Shown piece by piece: positions 22,202 through 31,354 of a stretch of DNA of 64,000 nucleotides (within the stretch, counting starts at the first letter, position 1; each line of letters starts with the position of its first letter). Where the stretch lies: positions 5,220,501-5,284,500 of the forward strand of contig OY783200.1 in NCBI GenBank assembly GCA_963678675.1, written 5' to 3'. Under the pieces are notes generated by a model. It made no database searches and was not told the origin of the DNA. It worked only from the letters and a program-made list of their open reading frames with translations. The translations under genes and the position numbers were made by a program. This DNA is from Xiphydria camelus. Its lineage: Eukaryota > Arthropoda > Insecta > Hymenoptera > Xiphydriidae.

Positions 22202-22932
22202 ACATTGTAAAAAGGATTTGTATAAAATTTAATATAATTGTATATGAAGCTTTTATCCGATACGCGAATATGAAAATTAGTAGGTATACACTCCGTCATG
22301 AAATTTATAAGGGAAATTTCATAAGGAAATATATTAATTTTGATAATTACGGAGTAAGGGGTAGAGTGGGGGAAGTGCTACCACGTTTGTCAATAGTTCA
22401 AATTCAATAAACACTATAATATGTAAATCTTTCGCTTGAGGAAAATATTCTGTTCGTCAAATTGATACCTTATGAAGTTCTTTAACTGATTTTTGTAGCT
22501 TACAAAATAAATAAATAGATATATACATATTTTTAAATTAAGGTCTGCAGCTGATTGCACTTTCCCAGCGAAAAAGAAAAAGTGCAACCAGTGCTTATTA
22601 AACGCATTTGAGAATATCTGTAAACTTAAGGGGCAAGTGGATTAGATTTGTTAAAATATAAGAACTTCAACATTTTTTGGAATTTGTCACTTGCAAAATA
22701 ATCGCCATTGCACACTTGCAACAACGAAGCATATAAGATTGCACCACAATATTTGAAATCGCCAAGAAATATCCAGTATAAATTCAACTTATGGGAAATA
22801 ACAATTCGTGATTGCATTTTCCCCGGTTTTCCACTTACCCAATCTTACCTTACATTAATTTTTCCAATCACGTATTGGAAAAAAGCTTCATATAAAAGTA
22901 TATTAAAAATACAGCTTTTTTTTTACAACGTA
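22202..22932. mobile_element. TIR-A copy, split by element W
   Basis: The left half (22202-22356) carries AAGCTTTTATCCGATACG. The right half (22851-22932) carries TCACGTATTGG and TATATTAAAAATACA. Together they make a full TIR-A with a 494-bp insertion. Confidence 0.8.
22357..22850. mobile_element. Element W nested in TIR-A, TA duplication
   Basis: The ends are AGGGGTAGAGTGGGGGAAG and, in reverse, AGGTAAGATTGGGTAAG, with TA at both junctions. The terminus resembles that of TIR-X (AGGGTAAAAGTGG), so a distant relation is possible. No coding capacity is seen. Confidence 0.7.
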
Positions 22933-23055
22933 CACAGTTCGTCCATCTAATAACTAGACAGTCGACACATCTAGTAACTCGATAGTTTGAGCGTTACACG
23001 TCTCGGTGAAAACTGTCCAACTAGCTGGAATCGTGAAAAAAAAAAACTAGACAGT

Positions 23056-23597
23056 AATTACTTGTCGTGTGCGACTCAACATTTCTACTCGGGAACGACG
23101 TAACGATCGAAGCAGCGAAAGAAATTTGACCGGCGGAAACGCGACGTAGGACTTTTCCACTTTCGCCTCCCGCGCCCGCCCTCCCGATGTCGCGCGCCTC
23201 TTTCCTCCGACGAGGGCGAAAAAAAGCGGAGCCCCCGAAAAGACGACGAGCGCTCGACCGCGCCCGAGCAAACAACCCGGAGAGTCCGCGGGTAATTAGC
23301 GAGTCATCAGCGTCCCGTCGCGGCGTAACGGGAGCGCGCGGAGGAAATTAAAAATAAGTTCGAAGAGCGCGGGACTCTGCCGCGCGCCCGCGCATCCAAT
23401 TATACGCGTGCAAACCGTACGTCCCAGTGCCGGGCCTGCACAGCCCTCACCCTCTGGAAAATACGGGAAGAAATTAACGAACGGCCGAGCCGAGTTCCCG
23501 CCCCGTCGTCCTTTGATAATAAGGGAGGTAAAAAATGGTGATAACGTACGATATATAAATCTCCGTCGAAGACGAGGGACACGGAGGGAACCACGCG

Positions 23598-23640
<43 letters not shown>

Positions 23641-24394
23641 CGGTGGAAAAGAGGCGCCCTGCGATTTCTCACATTCGGGCGCCGGCTGTGCGCGCGCGCG
23701 CGTTCGATTTCCAATTCGCCCAGTGTCACATATCTCATCCCTTCCGCCGTCCACCCCTGCACAGGCCCCGTTTTTCTACCCCGGGTCCAACCCCCATACG
23801 TTATAGGTCTCGCCCCGCGCGCTCTCTCTCTCTTCCACCCTCTCGACCCCGCTCAGCCGCGCCCCTCGAATCACCCTACGCCGAGTCGAGGGCGAAGCTC
23901 GTTGCCTCGCAAATGCGCCAAGATAAACTGCAAACTCCTCCGAAACTCGATCGACCAGGTGCGTGTATACGTATACGTGTGTATAGAAGAGTGGAAGGAG
24001 ACCGAAACCGCAGAAGCGGAACGCGACTTAATTACCTTACGCACACACAGCGTGTACCTTGCGTTTGTACACGCGCGCGCCGAAAGCCGGGGAGAGCGCC
24101 GCGCTGTGTGATGGAAAAGCGTCTCATTTTTTTTGTATTCATTACCAGGCCCCGCCCGCGTGTATTATGCATTTTCATTTCGTGGAACAGGGCGTCGATC
24201 GATCGGGTTAGAGTCTGTAAAGAAACAGAATTTTATGTGCATGAACGATGAGAGGATGTACGGAGAAAAAAAATTTACTTTGTCGGAACAAACGTGTTTT
24301 GGGATAGTCCTGAGAGCACACTTACTATGTATGTGATTCGAGTGAATTAAATCGATAATACTTGTACACGTTGAATCGATAATCATTCTAACTC
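23056..24394. other. GC-rich segment with a (CT)n tract
   Basis: (TC)n of about 38 bp lies at 23600-23637. Large overlapping ORFs on both strands (for example 202 residues at 23643-24251) are Arg/Pro/Ser-rich readings of CpG-rich DNA with no domain. Confidence 0.4.
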
Positions 24395-24918
24395 ACAAGG
24401 AAACCGTCCCGCAGGTGTACCTCGCCGATTTCGTTCATTCTGATATACATTATTCTATATCAAAGTCTAAGAGATACGTACATTCTAGGGGGTGAAATTA
24501 ACCCTCAAAGTTGACAAGTCCTAGGAGTGAGTGCTGGTTTTCGCATACTTGCAATTGATCTTTTGAAATGAAACTAAGTGGATAATAATCTACATAAACT
24601 TTGATGAAAAATGCAATTTACTACATTTCGTTAGGATAATTTTTTAATTAATTACCCTATCGAAATATAGTAAATTGCATATTTCATCATTTTTCATGTA
24701 AATTATTATCCACTTGGTTTCATTTCAAAAGATCAATTGCAAGTACCTATGTGAAAACCAGCACTCACTCTTAAGAGTTGTCAACTTTGGGGGCTAATTT
24801 CACTCCCTAGAAATGTTTTCTCGCAGATGAAAAAAATACGTGTCTCTTAGATTTGGATGTAGAATAACATATATCAGAATGAACGAAATCGGCGAGGCAC
24901 CTGGGACGGTTTCCTTGT
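24395..24918. mobile_element. Fold-back element FB-E, copy 2
   Basis: A 524-bp near-complete inverted repeat. It begins ACAAGGAAACCGTCCCGCAG and ends CTGGGACGGTTTCCTTGT. Long inner arms include TCCACTTGGTTTCATTTCAA with its inverse, and the centre lies near 24640. TCA duplicates at the edges if the end is set at CAAGG. It shares GTACCTC(G/A)CCGATT and CATTCTG with copy 1. Confidence 0.8.
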
Positions 24919-24944
24919 CAGTATAAACACAGTGATATACCTAC

Positions 24945-25149
24945 ATGAACTGTAAAAAAATTGCAATTAAATATAATATAATCGAATATAAAGCTTTTAT
25001 CCAATACGTGATTATGAAAACTAATATACTCCATTATATGAAATTTATAACGGACATTTCATAAGGAAATATATTAATTTTCAAAATCAAGCACAGGGAA
25101 AAAGCTTGATGTGTATAGAATATTAAAAATACTACCTTTTTTACGGTGC
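24945..25149. mobile_element. TIR-A palindromic MITE
   Basis: It starts near GAACTGTAAAAAAATTGC and carries AAGCTTTTATCCAATACGTG. The right arm is somewhat altered (TCAAGCACAGGGAAAAAGC). It ends near TTTTTTACGGTGC. It lies 26 bp after FB-E copy 2. Confidence 0.75.
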
Positions 25150-25164
25150 GTTATGCGACTATAA

Positions 25165-25700
25165 TGAAAGAATGTAACAAGTTACATCGCATGCAAGTTA
25201 CAGACTACCAATACGATGAAATAGAAGACGACGGATTGAAAATCCTGCAAAATTAGCCTTAAACCTCTGAGGGATTGCATTTGAAAGTATGTAATGCAGT
25301 GATCTTAAAAAATAGCATGTAAAACAAGCATAACAACATCATATCACTGTTATACATATAACATGAATGAAACAGTATCTATAATATTCTATAGAGATTA
25401 TACCGTTATATATTGCTGGTACATAACACGGTGACCTTAATGTATCAATATGAAACAAGTATACCAGAATCATATCACTGCTACATAACATGGATAAAAC
25501 AATGTAACATTACATAGAGATTATGCTGTTATATTATCGGTACATAATGTAGCTGTAACTAATACAATATAACACAAGTGTTATTATGTAATATAACAGA
25601 TATGCAACATACATGTAACTGACGTAATGTAACTTGTTACCTTCATGTTTACATCTACTATACTGCATGGAGATAAACGATGAGATATTACTTGTAACTT
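25165..25700. repeat. AT-rich tandem repeat, about 131-bp unit, with inverted edges
   Basis: CATATCACTG(T/C)TA recurs at 25338 and about 25470 with flanking strings ATAGAGATTAT(A/G)C(C/T)GTTATAT and GGTACATAA. A third partial unit follows. The left edge has TAACAAGTTACAT and the right edge ATGTAACTTGTTA, so the block may be an element with subterminal repeats. Confidence 0.6.
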
Positions 25701-25740
25701 CCATATTACGTAACACTGTTATGAATTATATTTACTAAGA

Positions 25741-26077
25741 ATCGAATAAGTATACTCTTAGGACTGCTTAAAAACACGTTTATTTCGATGAGGCAAATTT
25801 TCTTCTCACAACCAATGTTCATTCGGAAGTTAAACGACGTGTCGATTAACACGAAAGCTCTGCAGCGGATAATGGGCCCGTTGACGCGCGTCTAGTTTCA
25901 ACAGTTTGCGGTTCGCTCTCCTCCTCGGCTTTAATGCTCGCCTGATTATAATCTCGTCAACGAGTTACGTACGTAGTGTACTTCGCATCTCCCGGCGGGT
26001 GTCTTCGGCTCGTCTCTGAGGTCCTATCGCGCCGCATTGTACGCGACAGCGTCTCGCGAGTATACACGACTGCATGG
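25741..26077. other. Unique segment, no gene recognised
   Basis: No exon or repeat family is recognised. Confidence 0.3.
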
Positions 26078-26702
26078 AAAGACTGGTACCAGTAAATGTT
26101 ACTGTATTTACTGTGAAAGAGGTACACAACATGAGGGTTTTCAGATGTTTTTACAGTGCGGTACAGTAATTTTTCTTTTAACCCTTCGTCACTCACTATA
26201 TGAGCGCGGCGCCGCCGTTTTTAGATTTTAAGTGATTTTGTATATTTTTTACTATTAGAAAAATTCGAAAAAAAAATATAAATATAATCCGCGGCTATAA
26301 TTTTTCAAAAAATACACTTGCACAACTAAGAAAAATGATAATTGTCCGAGCGAACGGAAAAGCGGCGCCGAGCCGCCCAGTGCGAGTAGCTCTTCGACAA
26401 ACGCTCGAGATACGGTGTTGCCACGACGCACTTACATTCGTCTCCCGTTCAGTGCAAAGTAGCCGGTAATGCGGCAACAGCGTGCTCCGTTTAGCACGGC
26501 GGCTCAGCGCTCGCCGTGCGACCACCTTTACGGTCGTAGGTTTCTAGCGAGTGACGAAGGGTTAACAATATTAAATCGTGGTAGTTTACATTGCAATTTA
26601 CTACTTTCTGGGGAAAAATTATTCTCCGGCACAACAGGAACATTCGAACACCTTCATGTGAACCTCTTTTATTGCAAATACTGTAAAAATATTACGGGCG
26701 TC
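26078..26702. mobile_element. TIR-D element, split by TTAA-4
   Basis: The left part starts AAAGACTGGTACCAGTAAAT. The right part ends ATACTGTAAAAATATTACGG. Removing 26178-26565 restores a TIR-D of about 240 bp, comparable with the intact copy at 17443. Confidence 0.75.
26178..26565. mobile_element. TTAA-flanked element TTAA-4, nested in TIR-D
   Basis: TTAA stands at both ends (26178-26181 and 26562-26565). Inverted ends CCCTTCGTCACTC pair with GAGTGACGAAGGG. The CCC start is common among piggyBac-like ends (knowledge), while the assignment is inference. A 76-codon reverse frame inside has no recognisable motif. Confidence 0.85.
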
Positions 26703-27165
26703 ATTTTTTTCATCTACTAAGATCGCACACAGTGTAAACGCGGACGGATATTCTTTCGAACCGGAAAGAGAAACGAGTTGCTCGGGCGAAAAAAAGAAAA
26801 GCAAACGGAAAAGCCGTCCGTCCCCCTCGACTCTGCGTGGAGTATAGAGAGGGTGGGGGGAAGCGAGAGCGAAGAAACGGGAATAAGGAATGACCCGAGA
26901 GGACGTAGGAACTGACAAGAGGGCGGTTCCGCTCATCCGCTTCGAACGACGAGGAACGCGGTGGGGGATGAATAAAACGACGCGCGAATTCCACCGAGAC
27001 GAAAGGAGCGTCGCCGGGGTGGAAAGGAGGGAGAGCGAGGGGGCTCGGAGACTGACAAGGTCGAAGAAAGATCGTCTCGCGCTTTCCTCCCTCGCTGCCT
27101 CCTCTATATATACATATATCCATCGTGAGAGGTTCTTCAAATTTCTAGTAATTATCATCGCATAA
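26703..27165. other. GC-rich unique segment, no gene recognised
   Basis: Overlapping opposite-strand ORFs of 91-179 residues (Arg/Ser/Phe-rich) have no domain and no splice logic. Confidence 0.35.
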
Positions 27166-27437
27166 CCTGGTTAATTTAATCAACATCCTCTGGAGACCGT
27201 AAAACCAAACCGTTTGGTGAAATGTGGATTCTTCATCTGTTTGGTTAAACTGACCATTTTCTGGTTAGAACAACTGGACATGTAGTTGGAATAACTAAAT
27301 ATTTGATTAGAGTAACTGAACACGTAGTTAGAATAATTAAATATTTGGTTCAACTTACAAGAGTAGCTTGATTAGAGTAACTATACTGATTTAACCAGAT
27401 GCGTTTCGTCATTTTAACCTCGTTATTTTTCTCAGTG
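27166..27437. mobile_element. TIR-F element, copy 2
   Basis: It starts GGTTAATTTAATCAAC, carries CCAAACCGTTTGGTGAAAT, CCATTTTCTGGTTAGAA and repeated AACTAAATATTTG units, and ends TTATTTTTCTCAGTG. It is the same orientation as 16146-16398 and opposite to 43409-43626. Confidence 0.75.
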
Positions 27438-27449
27438 CACTGCGGCTAA

Positions 27450-27913
27450 TTAAGGATTCCGTCCTAGTCGGATTCACTAGGTAAGTCGCCATGTTTTTTT
27501 CCAGATTTCAGATCCCTATTCATTTTCAAATATTATATATAATAGAATGTATCGCTGATGAACAAACCATGGTTTTTTCGATAAGAGACTTTAAAATTAT
27601 TGCACGTGGTCTTAATAAATGTCTTGTTAATAAATGTTCCTTTAGTTGAAACATAATTTCATGAAAAGTCACTAGCACTCCCCGGACTGGACAAATCATT
27701 AATTACTGGACTACAGTAGTAACCGTAAAAAACGAAGACCACGTGTAACAATTTGATGGTTCGTCAGTGAAATCATTTTTATGTGGAAAGAAAAAGGGAT
27801 CTAAATTCTCACCAACACCACCTGATGTTCATTATCCAGATAGACTCTGCATGTGAGAATGTATATTACATGAAACATGGCGGCTTTAAGAACCGTCAAG
27901 GCAAGATTCTTAA
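27450..27913. mobile_element. TTAA-flanked element TTAA-5, copy 1
   Basis: TTAA at 27450-27453 and 27910-27913. The left end GGATTCCGTCCTAGT matches the inverse of the right end of the copy at 57367-57827 (GGATTCTGTCCTAGT). Both carry a CGCCATG-like subterminal site, a GACCACGTG/CATGTGGTC region and the string CCAGATAGACTCTGCA or its inverse. The right end is weaker (GAATCTTGCC read in reverse). Confidence 0.75.
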
Positions 27914-28465
27914 GGTATTCCTAGCGCGAGATGAAAAATGTCAGAGAATGCTAATTTTTTTGTAGAATGGAAATTAATATCGTAAGATTTTTTTTGAAAA
28001 GTATCAGGTCCGGTCACCGAGCATTTAAGAAAGAATTTTTATTTTTAAATTTGAAAATTTAACATTTAACTTTATGGAAGAATCCACTCTTCCACATTGT
28101 AATGCCAACATCCACGTGTTAAAAAATTATACACTTTAAATAAAGCCATTTTTTCATATCTTCACAAAACTGCATAGAATTTTTTGAGTCCATAAAAATA
28201 TAAGGTCATCGACTGTTTAATAAAAACATTGATGTCCGTAAACAGCAAAACGCAGTTTTTTGACGATAGAACATAACGTTAAATAGAATTGGCAACGTTG
28301 CATCATACACGTGGTGACAGTGATGTATATGCATCTATGCAACACACAGTATTATAATAGGGAATATCAGTATATTATATGACGTAGAATTTTTTTTTAC
28401 TGATTTATGAGGAGCCCGCCTGTGACACCTTGAAAATACGCTCCTAAGTGCTAGGAATACCTTAA
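27910..28465. mobile_element. TTAA-flanked element TTAA-6
   Basis: TTAA at 27910-27913 (shared with TTAA-5) and 28462-28465. Inverted ends GGTATTCCTAGCGC pair with GTGCTAGGAATACC. The interior is AT-rich without a significant ORF. Confidence 0.8.
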
Positions 28466-29126
28466 AGAGATTTCAGTAGTGATCTGTTCAAACGTCGTTT
28501 GGAGTTCCTCCGATACGGGATTCGAAGACGAAAATATATCGTTCGAGTGCCTATAATATAATCGCGAGGGACGAGACTGCGACCCTCCCCCGCGGTTAAT
28601 TTCCTCGGCAACCCTTGTGAAGGGGGGCGAAGTGGAGGGTAAGGAACGCGATACGCGCGTGGCTCCGTATTTTTGTCCGAATTTTTAATAATATAAAGAC
28701 CGAGATACGATTGTTCGAAGGGGTCGCGCCGGAAGAGTTCTCTTCGGTTGCATCGGGGTGATAGGGGTTGTTGGGCGCGGCGGGGAAGACGGAGCTCGTC
28801 CGCGTCTCGGGCTAACGACGCCACTCTTCTCGCGAACTCTCGAGCCCGCGCGCACGGTGTTCGCGGGATTAAGTAATTTTTCTCGACCGGAGGAAATGGA
28901 ATTTACCGGCCTCCTTCGCCCCCACCCCTATCGCGATTCACGGTCCGAGGGCGGAGAATCGACAACTCCGGAACGACTTTCCGCGAAGATCTTGGGAGCT
29001 TGCGGAGAATTCACCCCGCGGAGGACTGTATACGGTTCGGAAGGGATGGAGGAAATTTCCTTTCCCATCATAGGCGCGCGCGGGGGAGGGCTTCGTGATG
29101 AGCGCGACAGGGGTAGTAGGTATCTA
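28466..29126. other. GC-rich unique segment, no gene recognised
   Basis: ORFs of 120 and 123 residues on opposite strands overlap. No domain or splice-consistent exon is recognised. Confidence 0.35.
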
Positions 29127-29128
29127 TA

Positions 29129-29921
29129 GGGTAAAAATGGGATAGATGCCCCACCTAAAGAATAAAAATTATATAACAAAATTAATTGTTGTTAGACAGC
29201 AAACAAACACACGCTAAGACAGAAAAAAATTATTTGGATAAAACGAGATAAGATATCGAAAGAGGAACAAGAAATTCCGTTTTAGGTATTTTGGAGGTCA
29301 GATGCTCAAGTGGTGAAATAAATGCCCAAACTTAGAAGGATAGATGCCCTGGGCGTCTGATAAGATGAAGAATTCATTTTAGCCGTAAGAAAAAAGAAAT
29401 TTCATAATGACTATATAATAATGGAGTAATAAAAAAGATACGATTATCAGAAAATAGATAAGCAGAAATATGTAATTGAAAGTTCAGTTTATAGTAGATC
29501 GTTAATAAAATAGAGGCATCTATCCTCCGTTATAAGTGGAGCATCTATCCTCCAATGAATGACAAACGGTAGGATAATTGTCTTATCAATAATTATTCTT
29601 GATGCAGGATTAAAATCTGATAGCAGTTATCGCTCTTCATCAATTAGCGCTTTCACGTCGAATTTCTTCGTAAAACATGCTGCAGACGTTATTTTAGCGG
29701 AAAAAGTTTCATCTGAGATGAACAATGAGCTGTGCTCTTCACTTACATAACTATTATAAATACTCTGTTAATATAGTTGGATACATTTGTCATGTCTACG
29801 TTCATGAATATGTAAACTGATGTAACAGAAATACCCCATTGCCCCAATCGAGCTAGCATATTATTCAAAATAAAGAGGGTTGGGCATTTATCCTTCTGGG
29901 GCATCTATTCCACTTTCACCC
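29129..29921. mobile_element. TIR-X element, complete copy, TA duplication
   Basis: This 793-bp element begins GGGTAAAAATGGGATAGATG and ends with the inverse (CATCTATTCCACTTTCACCC), flanked by TA within CTATA/TATAG. The short motif GGATAGATGCCC or its inverse recurs inside (for example 29340, 29520, 29545), as subterminal transposase sites might. A degraded copy lies at 18190-19410. No transposase frame remains. Confidence 0.85.
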
Positions 29922-29923
29922 TA

Positions 29924-30180
29924 TAGAGTCCGAGCATATATGAAGAAACAGCGCTGCCACGCGTGCAATTTATTTACCTTATGTGGAATAATGTCAGATA
30001 TTTATTGAAGCAAATACCATGAATGTAGTGATTATATATATCTGATAAAAACTGACGTAAAACGCTCCCACATCGAACGCCGTTATTAATGATGGTGGCG
30101 CCACATACAAATAGTCTCGGACTCTATCTATAAGCTAATTGCGTACCTCCCATGAATACTATCAAACGTATGTATGTATA
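29924..30180. other. Unique segment, no gene recognised
   Basis: Nothing supported was found here. Confidence 0.3.
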
Positions 30181-30185
30181 ATATA

Positions 30186-30790
30186 TATGTATATACCTGG
30201 TAATTCTTTAATATTGCAACAAACTTCAAGGGCGGGTTCCTTGGATGAAAATAAGAAAAAAAGTTCCCTTCAACATAGGTCCGAAAACGCTGAGTTTCAG
30301 AGAAACAGGGTGTTCATTTTTATACAAATTATCTATACTAATAATAGGAAGTATATTTTTCCGCTCGCCAATCAATGCATCGCAGAATAGAAGCATGTAT
30401 TACTGTTGACGGTGGCCACTTTGAACAACTTTTGTAACAGTCTTTCGTTTTCCTATTTCGTTCGTTTCCTATATTTTCGTTTGTATGAATTCCTCCCTTT
30501 TCGTTAATTTGTTCTAATAATTCATTTTCTTGCTTCACTGCGCATTTTTCTTAGCTTGGTGTATCATCTATTATTACAAATAAACATATTTATTTTCAAT
30601 TAAATTCAAGAACTCTGTACTGTTTGTTGATGAAAGAGAATTTGTACCAAAAATCCAACATCCTGTTTCTCCAAAATTCAGCGTTTCCGGACTCATGTAT
30701 TCATAGGAACTTTTCTTCTTATTTTCATCCAAGGAACCCATCCTTGGAGTTTGTCGCAATATTAAAGAATCACCCAGCATATATATTGCA
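30186..30790. mobile_element. Inverted-repeat-bounded transposon remnant
   Basis: The left arm (about 30186-30345) and the right arm (about 30630-30790) are diverged inverted copies. Shared strings include TTCTTTAATATTGC, GGGTTCCTTGGATGAAAATA and GAAACAGG, or their inverses. Between them lies the tail of a transposase-like frame. A copy rearranged head to head is the simplest reading. Confidence 0.6.
30363..30437 (+). pseudogene. C-terminal tail of a transposase-like protein
   Basis: One forward frame reads ...RRIEACITVDGGHFEQLL and then a TAA stop at 30435-30437. From memory, a GGHFEHLL-like ending is usual for insect IS630/Tc1-mariner-type (DUF4817-type) transposases. That attribution is knowledge, not a search. 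Nothing upstream of about 30363 continues the frame, so only the last 20-25 codons survive, between the inverted arms of the surrounding element. A chance match cannot be excluded given the short length. Confidence 0.4.
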
Positions 30791-30849
30791 TGTATACCGA
30801 AAGCAACGCCATCAAACTGGGTTTTTGGTAAAACTGATCGACGACAAAA

Positions 30850-31060
30850 AATTTATGAAAAAATTTTCATAAAAAAGAACTTGCCGCGTTTAAGTTTTCA
30901 TATTTTTTTCACTATATACTGGTGGTATCATATAAGCATATGAATTTATTTAAAATCATAAGTGCATAAACATCAAATATAATTTTCTACCTGTCTGAAC
31001 TTTTTATTTTGAAGGAAAAAAACACGACAAGTTCTTTTTTATGAAAATTTTTTTATAAAA
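30850..31060. mobile_element. Short palindromic element
   Basis: Arms ATGAAAAAATTTTCATAAAA plus AGAACTTG (about 30854-30885) and the inverse (about 31025-31056, CAAGTTCTTTTTTATGAAA) enclose an AT-rich loop. No target duplication is clear. Confidence 0.55.
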
Positions 31061-31139
31061 CTGAAATGCTAATCCTCTATATGTACACACGCACAGAAAT
31101 TATACAAAAGCTACAGTTGTGAATGTACACAACTAGCGT

Positions 31140-31354
31140 ATAATACTTTTCAAGGCATTCTCTCTCCGTAGCGAGCGGGGGATGACGGGAGAGTAAACAA
31201 ACAAAAAAGAGATACTCCGGAGGAGCTCATTGTTATCAACCGTCGTTCCGCGCTCCGCTCAGCTGTCATTGAGGCATCGTCATAGCAAAGCCTTTCCTCG
31301 CCAAAAGCGAACTCTACTCTCGACTCGGCCCTCGCTCCCGTGATAAAAAAAATC
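31140..31354 (+). promoter_or_regulatory. Probable promoter and 5' leader of the MADF-BESS gene
   Basis: This GC-rich stretch lies directly upstream of the start codon. It contains an E-box (CAGCTG near 31260) and an initiator-like TCATT, but no TATA box at a useful distance. The start context AAATC-ATG has A at -3. An in-frame GTG at 31340 is not needed. The transcription start cannot be fixed from sequence alone. Confidence 0.4.

Noticed and set aside
23643..24251. A 202-codon forward frame in GC-rich DNA
   Set aside because: Low-complexity basic translation, no domain, overlapping frames on the other strand.
31340..31354. In-frame GTG upstream of the MADF-BESS ATG
   Set aside because: GTG initiation is not expected in insects, and the ATG at 31355 has a good context.
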